A stretch of 64,000 nt of DNA from Setomelanomma holmii (Eukaryota; Ascomycota; Dothideomycetes; Pleosporales; Phaeosphaeriaceae). Below, piece by piece: positions 53,749-63,270 of this stretch. Position 1 is the stretch's first letter; every line of letters starts with the position of its first letter. Location: the NCBI GenBank assembly GCA_010015745.1, contig ML978159.1, forward strand, positions 372,001 through 436,000, in the 5' to 3' direction. Position numbers and translations under genes: made by a program. The notes beneath the pieces were generated by a model. That model was not told the origin of the DNA. It worked only from the letters and a program-made list of their open reading frames with translations, and searched no databases.

Positions 53749-55421
53749 TTACGCATCTTCATTTTCGATGCTATCAAACAAGGAGCCAGCGTACGTCGTG
53801 CTCGTATCAGATTCAAAAGATATCTCTGTATCCTTCCTGCATGTTCGCGCGTTGTGCCCAGTTGCCCTACAGTTCCTACAGCGCCATAGAGCTGGTTGGG
53901 CTCTTTCTTGATCACTACTACTACGTGCCTTCTTTGATCGCTGAGGCGCTGCTGCAATCCCATACTCTATAGTACTACCTTGCTGTATCTGCTTCCTTTT
54001 GCGCGATTTTCGCTTTGTTATCACTGCTAATTGCTCTTGCAGCTCGTTAATCTCAGCATAGAGAAGAGCGTTGTGGTGCAGCATTAATTTAGCGCCCTTT
54101 ATAAGCTAAGAGAAGCCTGCCTGCGCAGTAACAGGTGACTGAGAAAAAGACTCGCATACAAGCTTAGATTGAGATCCAAATTCATGAGTATTGCTTGGAG
54201 TCTTTGCCTGCCACGGCGTCTCCTGTGGTGGGGGTCCTGGCAGGGTACACAGCCGTACTTCAAGGCAATCTAACACTACCTGCGCGTTGATAGGGACTAG
54301 CTCTGCTGCTTCAAAGGCCTTTCGACAGTTCTCCTTAGTAAACACCTTGAAAAACGCGTCTTTGAAGGCTGGGAGAAAGCCTTCCTTGTTGATGTGGAAG
54401 ACGCATTGGCATGCTAAGTCTCAAACGCATTGGGAGTACTTGCGCTTTAATGGCAAAAAGCAGACTACATCAAGAGGCTGGAGGATGTGCGATGAGTGAG
54501 GTGGCATGCAAAGGGTAAGGATCTTGTGTTCAAGGCAGTAGTCCTTGAAATCCTGGTTGAGATGGCTCTCATGGCCGTCCAAAATGAGCAGCCTGTACCC
54601 CCCCACCTGGCGCGCCTTTGTATGCACATCAAAGTGCTTCAACCACTTAAGACCAAGCGCGTTGTTTGTCCAGCGGTTTTCAGAGACTGAGAGCTTCCAA
54701 TTGTGCGGTATATCTGCCTCCTTGTACTACGCAGAAATGTGGATGCATCCTTTGTAGATAATGAACGGCAGGGTTATATACCTAGCAGCGCAGATGCTCT
54801 GGATGACTGTAACCCACTCGCAATCTCCTGGCTGGATAAGCTCAGGTCAAGCGCGTCTCTCTGCGCCTGTGACAACCTTCATTGAGCCAATAACGCCCAT
54901 CTGGAAGCCAGTCTTGTCAAAGTTGTGCACGTTGTCGTTGTGGATGCCGTACTTAGCTTTGGTGTCTGCAACAAGCTTAAACCGCGCGCCTATAACCTCT
55001 GGGTCTTCCTGTAGTATCCATTGCCTATCCTTTGCTTGATTGAAGGCCATCTTGAGCTCATCTGAATGCGTAACGAACCGCTCAGCCCAGTGCTTGCCTA
55101 CAAGCTCTCCTCCATGCACACCCAGCAGTTTATCAGCCATATCTGCTACCTTGCAAAACCGGGGCGCGAATCCTCGCAAATCAAGGTTGAGGATATACTG
55201 GATAATCGTTCGCTCTTCAGTGCGCATAAGCTTGAGGCGGTTTGGGAAGTATCAGCACGGAAAGGCACTCCTCTAGCGCATTGATCAAGGGTTCGGCATT
55301 TGACGTTGAAGGCCTTAGCAGCAGCCCGGTGGCTTCGGAATTGGCTGGCTTGGAGGGCTTGGAGGGCAAGCTGAAGTCTCCCTTCACGTTCAAGTGATAT
55401 CGCGTTAGGTGGTTGAGGCAT
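53749..55421 (-). pseudogene. Fot1/Pogo transposase with frameshifts and several stops
   Basis: Pieces in order on the minus strand: N-terminus MPQPPNAISLEREGRLQLAL and HTH (55421-about 55230); a frameshift; CENP-B-type part MRTEERTIIQYILNLDLRGF and GKHWAERFVTHSDEL; VHNFDKTGFQMGVIG, where the first catalytic Asp is kept but the next residue is Lys instead of Glu; a further stop region (with TAG probably from TGG); RLLILDGHESHLNQ and ILQPLDVVCFLPLK; TGA after YSQCV; KAFEAAELVPINAQ; and a separate frame 54084-53749 ending with a zinc knuckle CRNCRATGHNARTC. Several of the stops would be made by C-to-T or G-to-A changes. Confidence 0.82.
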
Positions 55422-55475
55422 AAAGGATGTAGAGTAGATGGTAGGGGCTTGGCATGTTTTGGGCAGCTCGGTGGG

Positions 55476-55501
55476 TTGGGCAGCTCGATGGTGGAATACG
55501 T
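55476..55501 (-). repeat. right terminal inverted repeat, Fot1 copy 2
   Basis: Exact reverse complement of 53698-53723. Confidence 0.88.
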
Positions 55502-56286
55502 TATCGAAGATCGCTAATTAGCTGCATGAACGATATGGAGATCTGCAGACGTCAGACTTCATGTCCTGCTGCCCGTGCGGTTGTGATGCTGAATTCAGAG
55601 TATGTTGAAAAACTGTCCCTTTATAAGGGCAGCGTGTGCGACCTTGCCCTGGAAGGAACTGTCGCAACGTTGTCTGACGATGTCGCGATGCAGGAGCTGA
55701 TATAGACTCCTCATAGCGGCGTGCTATGAACACCAGTGGTTGGTTTCGCTGAGACTGAGGCGCGTAAGTACCGTTGTCCAAAGATCGAGAGAGATGGCAT
55801 GAATAGCAACCTAAGACAAAGAACAATGGAATGCGAGTACCAGGCTTCATTTCACCGCCATTTCAACGGCAGATGACGTGCTACAATGCCGCTTCGTCTA
55901 TCTGCGACTCACAATGGAGCTGCGCGCTCCCAGCTTTGTGTCTCTACCGCAGTGGGGCCATCATCCAGCCCAGTGGTTTCCCAACAACGGTAGGGGCGGC
56001 GAATGCGTTGCTTCGACCGAACTCTGCCACAAAGACATCATTCCTTCTCTTACCGACATTGGCTTCATGGCTCCGCCGCAATAAACAACATGAAGTTGCG
56101 GGGACCAAACATGTTGTTGTACACCGCCTGCTTGGTCAGAACAATGGTAATTGCAAACGCCACGCTGATAGATGCTACAATACATTTAGGCCAATGGACG
56201 CGTCCATTAAACCAGATCGCGATCGTGATCGTAAGCAAGCTGGGTAGCCATGAAGCGGAATCGACATGCTTTTTTATGGTTGTGGC
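55502..56286. other. gap between Fot1 copy 2 and sfh1
   Basis: About 780 bp; 3' flank of sfh1. No supported feature; short frames on both strands look random. Confidence 0.4.
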
Positions 56287-58192
56287 TTATCGTCCAGGCT
56301 GCGGTCGATAGACTTGGACCTCATGATATGGCCGCTCGTGGTAGAAGAGGTTCTCAGACCAAGGCGGCAACTTCTTATCTCGCTCGTAGAGATAGCCGCA
56401 ATTGTTACAGAGCGTGCGCGGACCTCGTGGGCCATCGCGGACAGCCCAGACGGCGGTGCCCCAGACGTAGCAGTGTGCGCAGCGCCACGTTTGTCGCTCT
56501 CTGAAGAAGATGTTAGCAAGATGCCAGATGATTATTAGGTTGAGCTTACGCTTCTTGAAGCCCACCATCAGTCCCACCGTAGCCAGACCCTGCTCCAGGC
56601 GTGTCGCGTCCAAGAGGGCTGAGACTCCTGAACCTCCTCTTCTTCTTACTTCTCTCGCCTCGTCCCATATTCTCTTGCGATTCGATGTTGTTGAAGAATT
56701 CGTTCTGTGGCGCACCAGTCATGTTGGTGGTGGAAGAGAATCTCGCTGTCTCTCTTCGCAGTCTTCGGATTTGCCTCTCACGGTCGCCTTCGCGCTTCTC
56801 GATCTCTTCTTTGGACAGCATCTCGATCTTGGGCTCCCATTCGTCGCATAGATGCTCATGATCGTATCTCCAACCAGCGCCAATGGCGGGCTCGACAGCA
56901 TCGTTGTCAATCTCGCCATCGCCGACCAGTCCACCATTCTCACAAGCCTCTTTCTTCAGTCGCAGCACTGCTTCGTAGATTGCGTGTGTCATGGCTGCTA
57001 CCCACTCGCCTCCCAGCCCGATATCGGCACATGTCGTCTTTGCAAACATCTCCGCGAAGCCTGGTGGATGTAGCAACGACCACTCGAATTTGTCTGTGTA
57101 CAGTCGGTTCATGAGGTTGATGTTGAGTGTGACAATGCAGCGATAGGTGTCATCTGGGTTGTGTAATTCCTCAGATGGCAGCGCAGTCGCAGTCGCGGTG
57201 ATGCCATTCGGTACCGCAGCGGGTGTCTGCGTGCCGTTGGTCTGTGTTGTGCCATTTGCAACCGGTGTAGAGGCTCCATGTGTACCTGGTATTGTGGGAG
57301 TAGAAGTCCCGTTGGTAGCTCCGTTCTGTAAGACTATAGGCTGAGCTAGTGGTTGGACTGGCTGTGCCGATGTTCCTTGTAAGGCCGGTGCTGCTGTGGA
57401 ATGAAAGAGTGGATGTAGCGCGACGCCAGCATACTCTTCAAGCTGCTGGCGAATTTGGCTAGCGATGTTGAGGAGCAGCTGCGGTTTCCTATCATTGGGG
57501 AGATCAAGCTCGTCGACGAATTGCTTCGCGAACTGATCTGGCGTTGTTAGAGCTTCGTGCAGATTCCACAAGAACGAGTCCTTGAGTCTGTATGCTGGTG
57601 TGACGTCTGGCTGTTTGTACGCAGGAAGGTGTTCGTTGATGCCGAATTCGCGTGCGTTCGAAGGCGTTGGTAGCGGCGCGTCTGGTCGAAACGGTTGAAT
57701 GTCCATGTCTATCCGGATGGGTATCAGAGTGACTGGTAGGACGGATTGTGTCTGCACCTGCTTCTCGGTGCTGGTACCATTAGCATCCACGATCATGCCA
57801 CTACCTCGCATCGCATCGACTCACAGCGTCCTCTTCGGCCTGCCCATCCAATCTCGCCATATGCCTTGAAGATCTACAGGCGCAACGAGCTCCTCCCCTA
57901 GTGCTGCTATCTGCGCAGTCTTGTCCAAGCTGTGCGCCTCGTCTCCTCGCTGAACGCTGCGCAGGCCAGTCGCGCGCCGTGGGCGGTCGTTGTCCTCAAA
58001 GTCGTCATCATCGTAGGCGTCTTCGGCGTAGCTGAGCACCGCTGTACCACGCTTTGTGACGCGCGGTGCTGGGAGGGTATTCGAGGGTGGCACGATAGGC
58101 AAAATGAGAGAGTTTCCGTGGTTCCGAAGTCGCGGCGCATAGCTGGACATAAAGGCCTGAGGCGGCGCCGTCTTCCCCGTGGCCGTGAACAT
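56287..58192 (-). CDS. sfh1: Sfh1, SNF5-family subunit of the RSC chromatin remodeller, with C-terminal GATA-like finger
   Basis: Three exons, 57825-58192, 56550-57770 and 56287-56500; 600 aa. The N-terminus has SSYAPRLRNHGNSLILPIVPP and RRATGLRSVQ, typical of filamentous-fungal Sfh1. Exon 2 opens with TEKQVQTQSVLPVTLIPIRI, the start of the SNF5 domain; IRIDMDIQPFRPDAPLPTPS and GINEHLPAYKQPDVTPAYRL follow; second SNF5 repeat: CIVTLNINLMNRLYTDKFEW and AEMFAKTTCADIGLGGEWVA. Exon 3 encodes a zinc finger WRCAHCYVWGTAVWAVRDG..LCNNCGYLYERDKKLP (CxxC-CxxC, GATA-like), usual in filamentous fungi. Introns: 54 nt (57771-57824, GTGAGT, branch GCTAAT, CAG) and 48 nt (56501-56548 plus the donor base, GTAAGC, branch GCTAAC, CAG). 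Confidence 0.9.
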
Positions 58193-58930
58193 GGTTGTTG
58201 AAGCGTGCGACGACTGACGGGAGAGTTGAGGTAGCTCGACGAGCGCGCGAGGATCAGACGCGTCACAATCTGTCCTGTCGAATATGCAGGCAGCGCACCA
58301 ACTCTAGAGCTTCTCCCCGATTGAAGGTGAATGATCAGATAGCGTCTGCGACTTCCTCTAGCTGCAATCCCCTGCTTCGTGAAAGTTGTTGCGCGTCCCT
58401 GACATCGAATGCGACTGGGTTTCGCGGATCTAATTCTTGCCAAGGCGCTATCCGAAAGAGGGTTGGCGTGCTCACACTGCACGGCTCGCCTGTGACATTC
58501 TTAGCTCGATATCATCGTGCAGTAAACCAGGAAACGTGGAGACTATGATTGCAGGTGGCGAGGCTTTGGAGTATCTTTCGTGGATGGATCTTATACAGAT
58601 GAAGTCGTAGATGGTGTTGATACTAGTCATGCTTTGATCATTCAGCCTTGTGAATATCTGCCGAATCTGAATAATTCATGGTTCGATGTCATTGAGGCTG
58701 GTCCACCGTGTTCTGCTTGTCAAAATCTCTGAGCAGTCGGTGGGTTATGCATGTTTGGGTGATTTTTAGCCGGGAAAAGTTCTCTGCCCCGCTAAGCCAT
58801 TCACCCCACCCTCAGTGCCCGATTGTTCAACAACGTACCATGGAAACGAGTCCGAAGCCTAGAAGGGAGTTATTCACAGCGTATATATTGATTCTGATAG
58901 ACCAATCTTCCATCAAAGCATCATCGCGGA
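58193..58930. other. region between sfh1 and the tRNA gene
   Basis: Holds the sfh1 promoter. TATATATT at 58882-58889 lies about 42 bp before the tRNA 5' end and could be an upstream Pol III element. No protein gene seen. Confidence 0.45.
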
Positions 58931-58937
58931 GGTGAGA

Positions 58938-58948
58938 TGGCCGAGTTG
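58938..58948 (+). promoter_or_regulatory. Pol III A box, intact across the exon/intron border
   Basis: TGGCCGAGTTG fits TRGYNNARNNG. Its last G is the first base of intron 1, so the insert does not spoil the box. Confidence 0.7.
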
Positions 58949-59000
58949 TGAGAAATCCCACACCACCATTACGCTCTCACAAGCGCTAATTCTCCTCTAG
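58948..59000 (+). other. intron 1 of the tRNA gene (D-loop, GT-AG)
   Basis: 53 nt between tRNA positions 17 and 18. Donor GTGAGA, branch-like GCTAAT at 58985-58990, pyrimidine tract, acceptor CTAG. GTGAGA is also complementary to TCTCAC at 58975-58980, giving a possible 6-bp hairpin over the donor. No bulge-helix-bulge is evident at its ends. Confidence 0.7.
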
Positions 59001-59021
59001 GGTTATGGCGCCAGGTTAAGG

Positions 59022-59039
59022 TCTACCTTAGCACATTAT
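59022..59039 (+). other. intron 2 of the tRNA gene (canonical, after position 37)
   Basis: 18 nt at the only site used for nuclear tRNA introns. It contains ACCTTA, complementary to TAAGGT around the anticodon, the usual pre-tRNA pairing recognised by the tRNA splicing endonuclease. The exact cut could vary by a base. Confidence 0.85.
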
Positions 59040-59062
59040 TCCTGGTCACGAAAGTGGCGTGG

Positions 59063-59111
59063 GTAAGTGGTCCAGTTGTCTATCAATATTATAAAGACTA
59101 ACACCCTCAAG
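59063..59111 (+). other. intron 3 of the tRNA gene (T-stem, GT-AG)
   Basis: 49 nt between positions 52 and 53. Perfect donor GTAAGT, perfect branch GACTAAC at 59096-59102, acceptor AAG 9 nt after it. Same anatomy and length as the mRNA introns of this window. Confidence 0.75.
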
Positions 59112-59121
59112 GTTCGAGTCC
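59111..59121 (+). promoter_or_regulatory. Pol III B box, intact across the intron/exon border
   Basis: GGTTCGAGTCC. Its first G is the last base of intron 3. A-to-B distance is 173 bp start to start, longer than in ordinary tRNA genes. Confidence 0.75.
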
Positions 59122-59138
59122 CACTCTCATCATCATTC

Positions 59139-59156
59139 GTCTGGCATTAGCCAGAC
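59139..59156 (+). repeat. hairpin just downstream of the tRNA
   Basis: GTCTGGC and GCCAGAC, 7 bp, loop ATTA, starting 7 nt after the discriminator base. Confidence 0.5.
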
Positions 59157-59170
59157 ACCCCAGGATGTTC

Positions 59171-59175
59171 TTTTT
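59171..59175 (+). terminator. Pol III terminator T-run
   Basis: First run of five T on the sense strand, 39 nt after the tRNA 3' end; a TTTT follows at 59179. Confidence 0.55.
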
Positions 59176-62100
59176 GCCTTTTGTCTTATGGTGGCCAACC
59201 GGATACCCAGACTAGCATCATGCAGAACGTCAGTGCTCGCGCTGGTCGCTGCCAGCTTTTTTTCGTGGTGTGCTTTGCACGCTATGCTTCTCTTTTGTTG
59301 CTAGCCTGGGCCTGGAGTCCCTGCAAACGGGCTCGTTGCTGATATTCTTTGTGTAAGGGTGACGAACCACAACGACTTCATACGGTCGGTATGCCAGCCC
59401 ACCAATCATGGAGTTGCGCCCGGATAGCGTCATTTGGAGACTGCAATCGACGGTACTTTGATAACTTCCTGTTGCAGTAATTCAACCATGAATGATTGAT
59501 GGAATAATCACGCACATGCGACCTGCTACGCTGCCTTAATCAAATGGGTGTAAGCTCTCGACAGAACTGACCAATCAGCCACTCGTTCACAACACGTTGC
59601 AGACGATTCGCAGGCCCATCGATCCTCTGCCTGTAGCTGTATCGTATGTCCCTCTTCTTTGACTGCCTCTCGCTACGGACTGCTGGACTTAGCGACTACT
59701 CGGCATGAACACACCGGGCAACCTTGGGACAATAAACGCTCCGCATTCTGCCTCGTCCTGCAACCAAACGCCGTATCGAAAGACTCCCAAGGGGAGACAT
59801 AGCGCTCTGAACTACGCCAAGGGGGTATTGCCATCAGGTCGGAAGAGACCTTCTACTGCCGTGTAATCGTCCATATATGTAAGCTATATAGAACAACCAC
59901 AAGAACAAGTCCTAATCGCAAATAATCCCGGTCGGATTCCAAAGAAAAAGCTTGTGCATATCTTCAGGCTCTTCAATTACCCAGAAAACTCGCCGGAAAT
60001 TTATCGCACTGCTGTAGTGACCTTTGATGAAAAGACGAAAAATTACAGCTGGCTCCTCTGGTGAGCGATGAGGGTTCATTGTACCTTCCCTATCTACCGT
60101 ATGAAACCATTCTTGAACTTACCTCCGAAACAGCTTGCGTAGAGCCTCAGGCTCTATAATCACGCACAAAAAGTACTCAGGAACTCGTTGCTTTGTTCAC
60201 TGGCTTTGGGCAGTATACCCTGCATCGACTTGGGTCCAGTAAGCTCCACGACGCTAGAGCGTATTCCAGCCGCCGAGACTGCCACTGTGAGCTGGAGAAT
60301 ACAGGCTGGACGTGGGGGCGAATGCTTAACACGCAAGCTCGTGTCGTAACACATTACCATGGGAACGACGTCGCAGGAGGGTGTTGAGGCATGCCAACTG
60401 CTCTGAATCCGAACATCTTTGGCGGAGAAGGCACAGCTGGGAGTTACCTAATGACGGCACTCGCAGTCTTGAGAACCGCGTTGTCTGCTCATTTCTCTCT
60501 ATATCACGGTCGGCAGCGGCCACAGTATCGAACACAGTATGCTTTCTTTCCATATGAGGTAGGTTGACATTTTGTGGATTGGGTCAAGCAAGAGCATGAT
60601 TATGCAGCTCGATAATGTCGATCCCGAGCCACCTCTTCGTTTTCATGGCACGGAACCCTCGGGAGGTAGCGCAATCTTCAACACTCTTCTAACAATTTCC
60701 CCTCGGGTTATCTTCAGGTGATGACCGATGCGTCATAAGGCACACATGATACGCACAAATACTGCTCCAGAACGTTCCGTCCCCACGGTCATAGAGAAGG
60801 TTTGCGTTGAAATTGCGTGATTTTGTTGCTACAATCAATGATTTTCCAGCATCTTTCCCACCATGGCATATTGATGTGGTACTTTAGTGGCGCATTCACG
60901 TTCACGACCTCTCAAGCTGGAGCAATATGTGGCTCGACCACTAATTTGGACAATTCCGGTTTTCAAACCATCAATTGTAATCGCGCTCGTAGTTTCCAAA
61001 CTTCCTTTTTGAGTATATAGGAACGAAGAGTTGTGGGTCTTGTGGTTCAGTGCGGAGGCGAACCTCACGGCGCTGCAGGCTCTCCGCACCTAAGCCGGTG
61101 TATCGTTCGAACAACATCTCGTACCATATATGTGTAGACGGGTCCTTGTATTCTACAATCGACAGATCTATTGGAGAACTCCTGACTCGGGTAATATGAA
61201 CCGAGTCCAGGAGGCAGAAGCCAGTTCCGCGTGGTTCAGTGTGAGGAGAAGTGCCTAGCGTACCATGAAGCAAGAGTGTACTGCTGCATTCCCTCCTTGA
61301 TCAAACACGTACCTGATCCTTTTTTCGACAGTCTCTTGTTATTTACTTGACCGAGAGAGTAGGCAGGGCCCGGCTGTTGATTCGTGATAACAACTTCGAC
61401 ACCCGCATGTGCAGATGTCGAGAATCTATGGACCTTATGCGAATTAATTCACGGCCCAACATCCCCGCAGCCGCACAATTCACTCCTCGGAGCGGATCGA
61501 GCCGCACCACCTCCCTCCGCTGGGTCACTCTATGCCTCTGCAGTGCTAGCCCATCGATATCTTGATCGCGCTTGTCACAGATCTAACGCCTATTTTCGAT
61601 GCCTCATTCTACCTGCCTGTTACGGCAGTAAAATCGGACAGTATCAAACTCATTCCAAATCCATCTTTGGGTCGGTGCTGGTGTGGGGAGTGGGACCTTT
61701 GTTTGCTGCCGGATCAAGCGTAGTGCATCGAACGGACTTGTGTAACACAACCGGCAGTGATCGATGGCTTTTGTTGAAACTGCCTGTTTGAGTAAGTCCG
61801 AGTGACTTGAGGTCCAAGGTGTTGGGTATGGTTCGCAGTGTGGGGAGGAAAGTGGTTGTCTTATGACGGATGAAGCGTAGTGCACCAAACGTTCGCGGGC
61901 GGTAGGCTTGTAACACAGCCGGCTGTGATCGATGGCTTTTGTTGAAGTTTCCTGTTTGAGCAATCTTATAGTGTTCCTGATTAAAGTGACATCTATTCGA
62001 ATCCGGTGATCGCGTTGTGATGTAGATGGACTTGATATAACCGTACCGGGACCCGGCGACTATCTGACTCAACCCGTATTGTACGCCGCTCCCTGAATAA

Positions 62101-62601
62101 CCTTCCCGTGGACTGGAATTACTGTGAAGCTGTGAGTCGATGGAATGTTCCTCGTGACGTGTGGTTCGGTTCTGCGCTGATAAGCTGACACCGATCAGGG
62201 TGTGATCGGATTCAGATATCTCTGGAAGCTTGCAGACATGTCTCGCAGCCATGAACCCTGCCATTGCAATGATCGTAGAGCACAAGGCTGTTGCGGTGTT
62301 TTGATTGGGATGTATTCGTCTCCTATAGCTACATCTCTTACATGCTTCACAGAGCCTGTGAGACCGGTTCCCATGCAGCGACACCCAGTTGGTGCTGACC
62401 CGTTGTCGCAGGTGTTGTCCATTTCGACCGATGATCGACGAGCGTGGAGCTCATGGGCATACGTGGACTGATGGGTTTTGACCTCCATCGTAGCTTCTGC
62501 TTCGGTATGAAGCTCCGCGGGGCTCGGATGGCAGGTGCGAATGGGAGGCAGCAGTGACTTGCACATCTTGAATTCGATGATACTTTCCAGTGCATTCCCC
62601 T
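59176..62601. other. 3.4-kb gene-poor region
   Basis: No confident gene. Frames such as 61273-60971 and 62384-61650 on the minus strand begin with non-ATG codons and match nothing I know. It contains one diverged tandem repeat (listed separately). Confidence 0.4.
61681..61970. repeat. diverged two-copy tandem repeat, about 160-168 bp unit
   Basis: Copy 1 near 61681-61797 and copy 2 near 61838-61970 share GTGTGGGGAG, AAGCGTAGTGCA, CTTGTAACACA-like and GTGATCGATGGCTTTTGTTG followed by CCTGTTTGAG. The offset is 157 bp at the left and 168 bp at the right, so there is an indel. Confidence 0.7.
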
Positions 62602-63270
62602 TCAGTCAACTCTCCGCCTCACACTGCGACCATCTTCACCACCCATGCCCGAGACGACATCCTGCACCAGCTCCCTCAGTTGCCTCTGTACCTCCTCCGA
62701 CTCATAGTCGGGCCTCGCTGCGAGCTCCTCAATGCGCCGCCGTATCTCAGGATCAGGCGCATCGCCTGCCGCATCCTCAGCCATTGTGCCCATCTCAATC
62801 TTCACGCCATCTGGCAGCGGCGGCGGAGGATGCACGCCTGCTGTTTCGACTGCGGCTGCACTGGCTGCCTCACCACCTGTGCGCAGGCTCTTCAGGTACT
62901 GGAAGACCTCATGTGCCTCGCCCTCTTCTTCTCCAATCCTCTCTTCAGCGGTCTTGCCCTCCTCATTCCGTATTGCCGTGTCCGCGCCCAGCTCCTCGAC
63001 CAAGCATTTCGCTACCTCTACCTTCTCAGTCGCAAAGAGCGGAGTCTCGCCGTCCTCGTCTAGTATGTTCACGTCTGCACTATATTTCTGCACTAGCTCG
63101 CGCAGGACGCTCAGCTGGTTGTAGGATGTCGCTGCATGGACTAGCGAATACCCGTGCGCATCACGGGCTGAGGCGAGCTGAGGGTGCTGGCTTAGCGAGG
63201 TCAGAATTGCTTGCGGGCGTGTGTCGATGAGATTCAGCAGCAGGTCGATTGTCGGAGTCGGTAGGGCCAT
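62602..63270 (-). CDS. Ankyrin-repeat protein, small soluble (SPBP1E11.10/Yar1-like)
   Basis: Single exon, 222 aa from the ATG at 63268-63270 (MALPTPTIDLLLNLIDTRPQ). Ankyrin repeats at about residues 35-110: DAHGYSLVHAATSYNQLSVL, SADVNILDEDGETPLFATEK, GADTAIRNEEGKTAEERI. The C-terminal part is acidic and ends in a conserved-looking helix (EIRRRIEELAARPDYESEEV, QRQLRELVQDVVSG). Layout and length match small fungal ankyrin proteins such as SPBP1E11.10 and the ribosomal-protein chaperone Yar1; which one is not decided by sequence alone. The frame extends upstream to 63345 without a better start. Confidence 0.75.
   Translation of the reverse strand: MALPTPTIDLLLNLIDTRPQAILTSLSQHPQLASARDAHGYSLVHAATSYNQLSVLRELVQKYSADVNILDEDGETPLFATEKVEVAKCLVEELGADTAIRNEEGKTAEERIGEEEGEAHEVFQYLKSLRTGGEAASAAAVETAGVHPPPPLPDGVKIEMGTMAEDAAGDAPDPEIRRRIEELAARPDYESEEVQRQLRELVQDVVSGMGGEDGRSVRRRVD

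Larger units (their letters stand above)
53698..55501 (-). mobile_element. Fot1/Pogo-type DNA transposon, copy 2, decayed, opposite orientation
   Basis: An 1804-bp element with perfect 26-bp terminal inverted repeats, flanked by TA at 53696-53697 and 55502-55503. Its ends share only ACGT-TTCCACCA with copy 1, so it is another subfamily. The transposase reads on the minus strand. Just inside the right end the TIR stretch GGGCAGCTCG occurs twice, 17 bp apart. Confidence 0.88.
58931..59132 (+). tRNA. tRNA-Leu(AAG) interrupted by three introns, two of them GT-AG type
   Basis: After removal of 58948-59000, 59022-59039 and 59063-59111 the exons give an 82-nt class II tRNA. Acceptor stem 58931-58937 (GGTGAGA) pairs with 59125-59131 (TCTCATC) with one G-T; discriminator A at 59132. 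D-stem GCC/GGC with loop GAGTT-GGTTAT containing the invariant GG and A21. Anticodon stem CCAGG/CCTGG perfect, loop TT-AAG-G..T: anticodon AAG (Leu CUU). Variable arm CAC-GAAA-GTG. T-arm GTGGG-TTCGAGT-CCCAC perfect. All invariant bases are present (T8, A14, G18G19, T33, G53 TTC A58 C61), which argues for a functional gene, not a relic. CCA is not encoded, as normal for eukaryotes. The middle insert is a standard tRNA intron; the outer two look spliceosomal. If they are not removed the tRNA could not fold. Confidence 0.85.

Noticed and set aside
58948..59111. Explaining the two outer tRNA inserts as endonuclease (bulge-helix-bulge) introns or as a tRNA pseudogene
   Set aside because: No pairing of the required form at the borders, clear GT/branch/AG signals, and every invariant tRNA base is conserved, unlike a decaying pseudogene. 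Not excluded experimentally.
61650..62384. 244-codon minus-strand open frame containing a repeated segment
   Set aside because: Starts with GTG; the apparent protein repeat is the 160-168-bp tandem DNA repeat. No homology seen.
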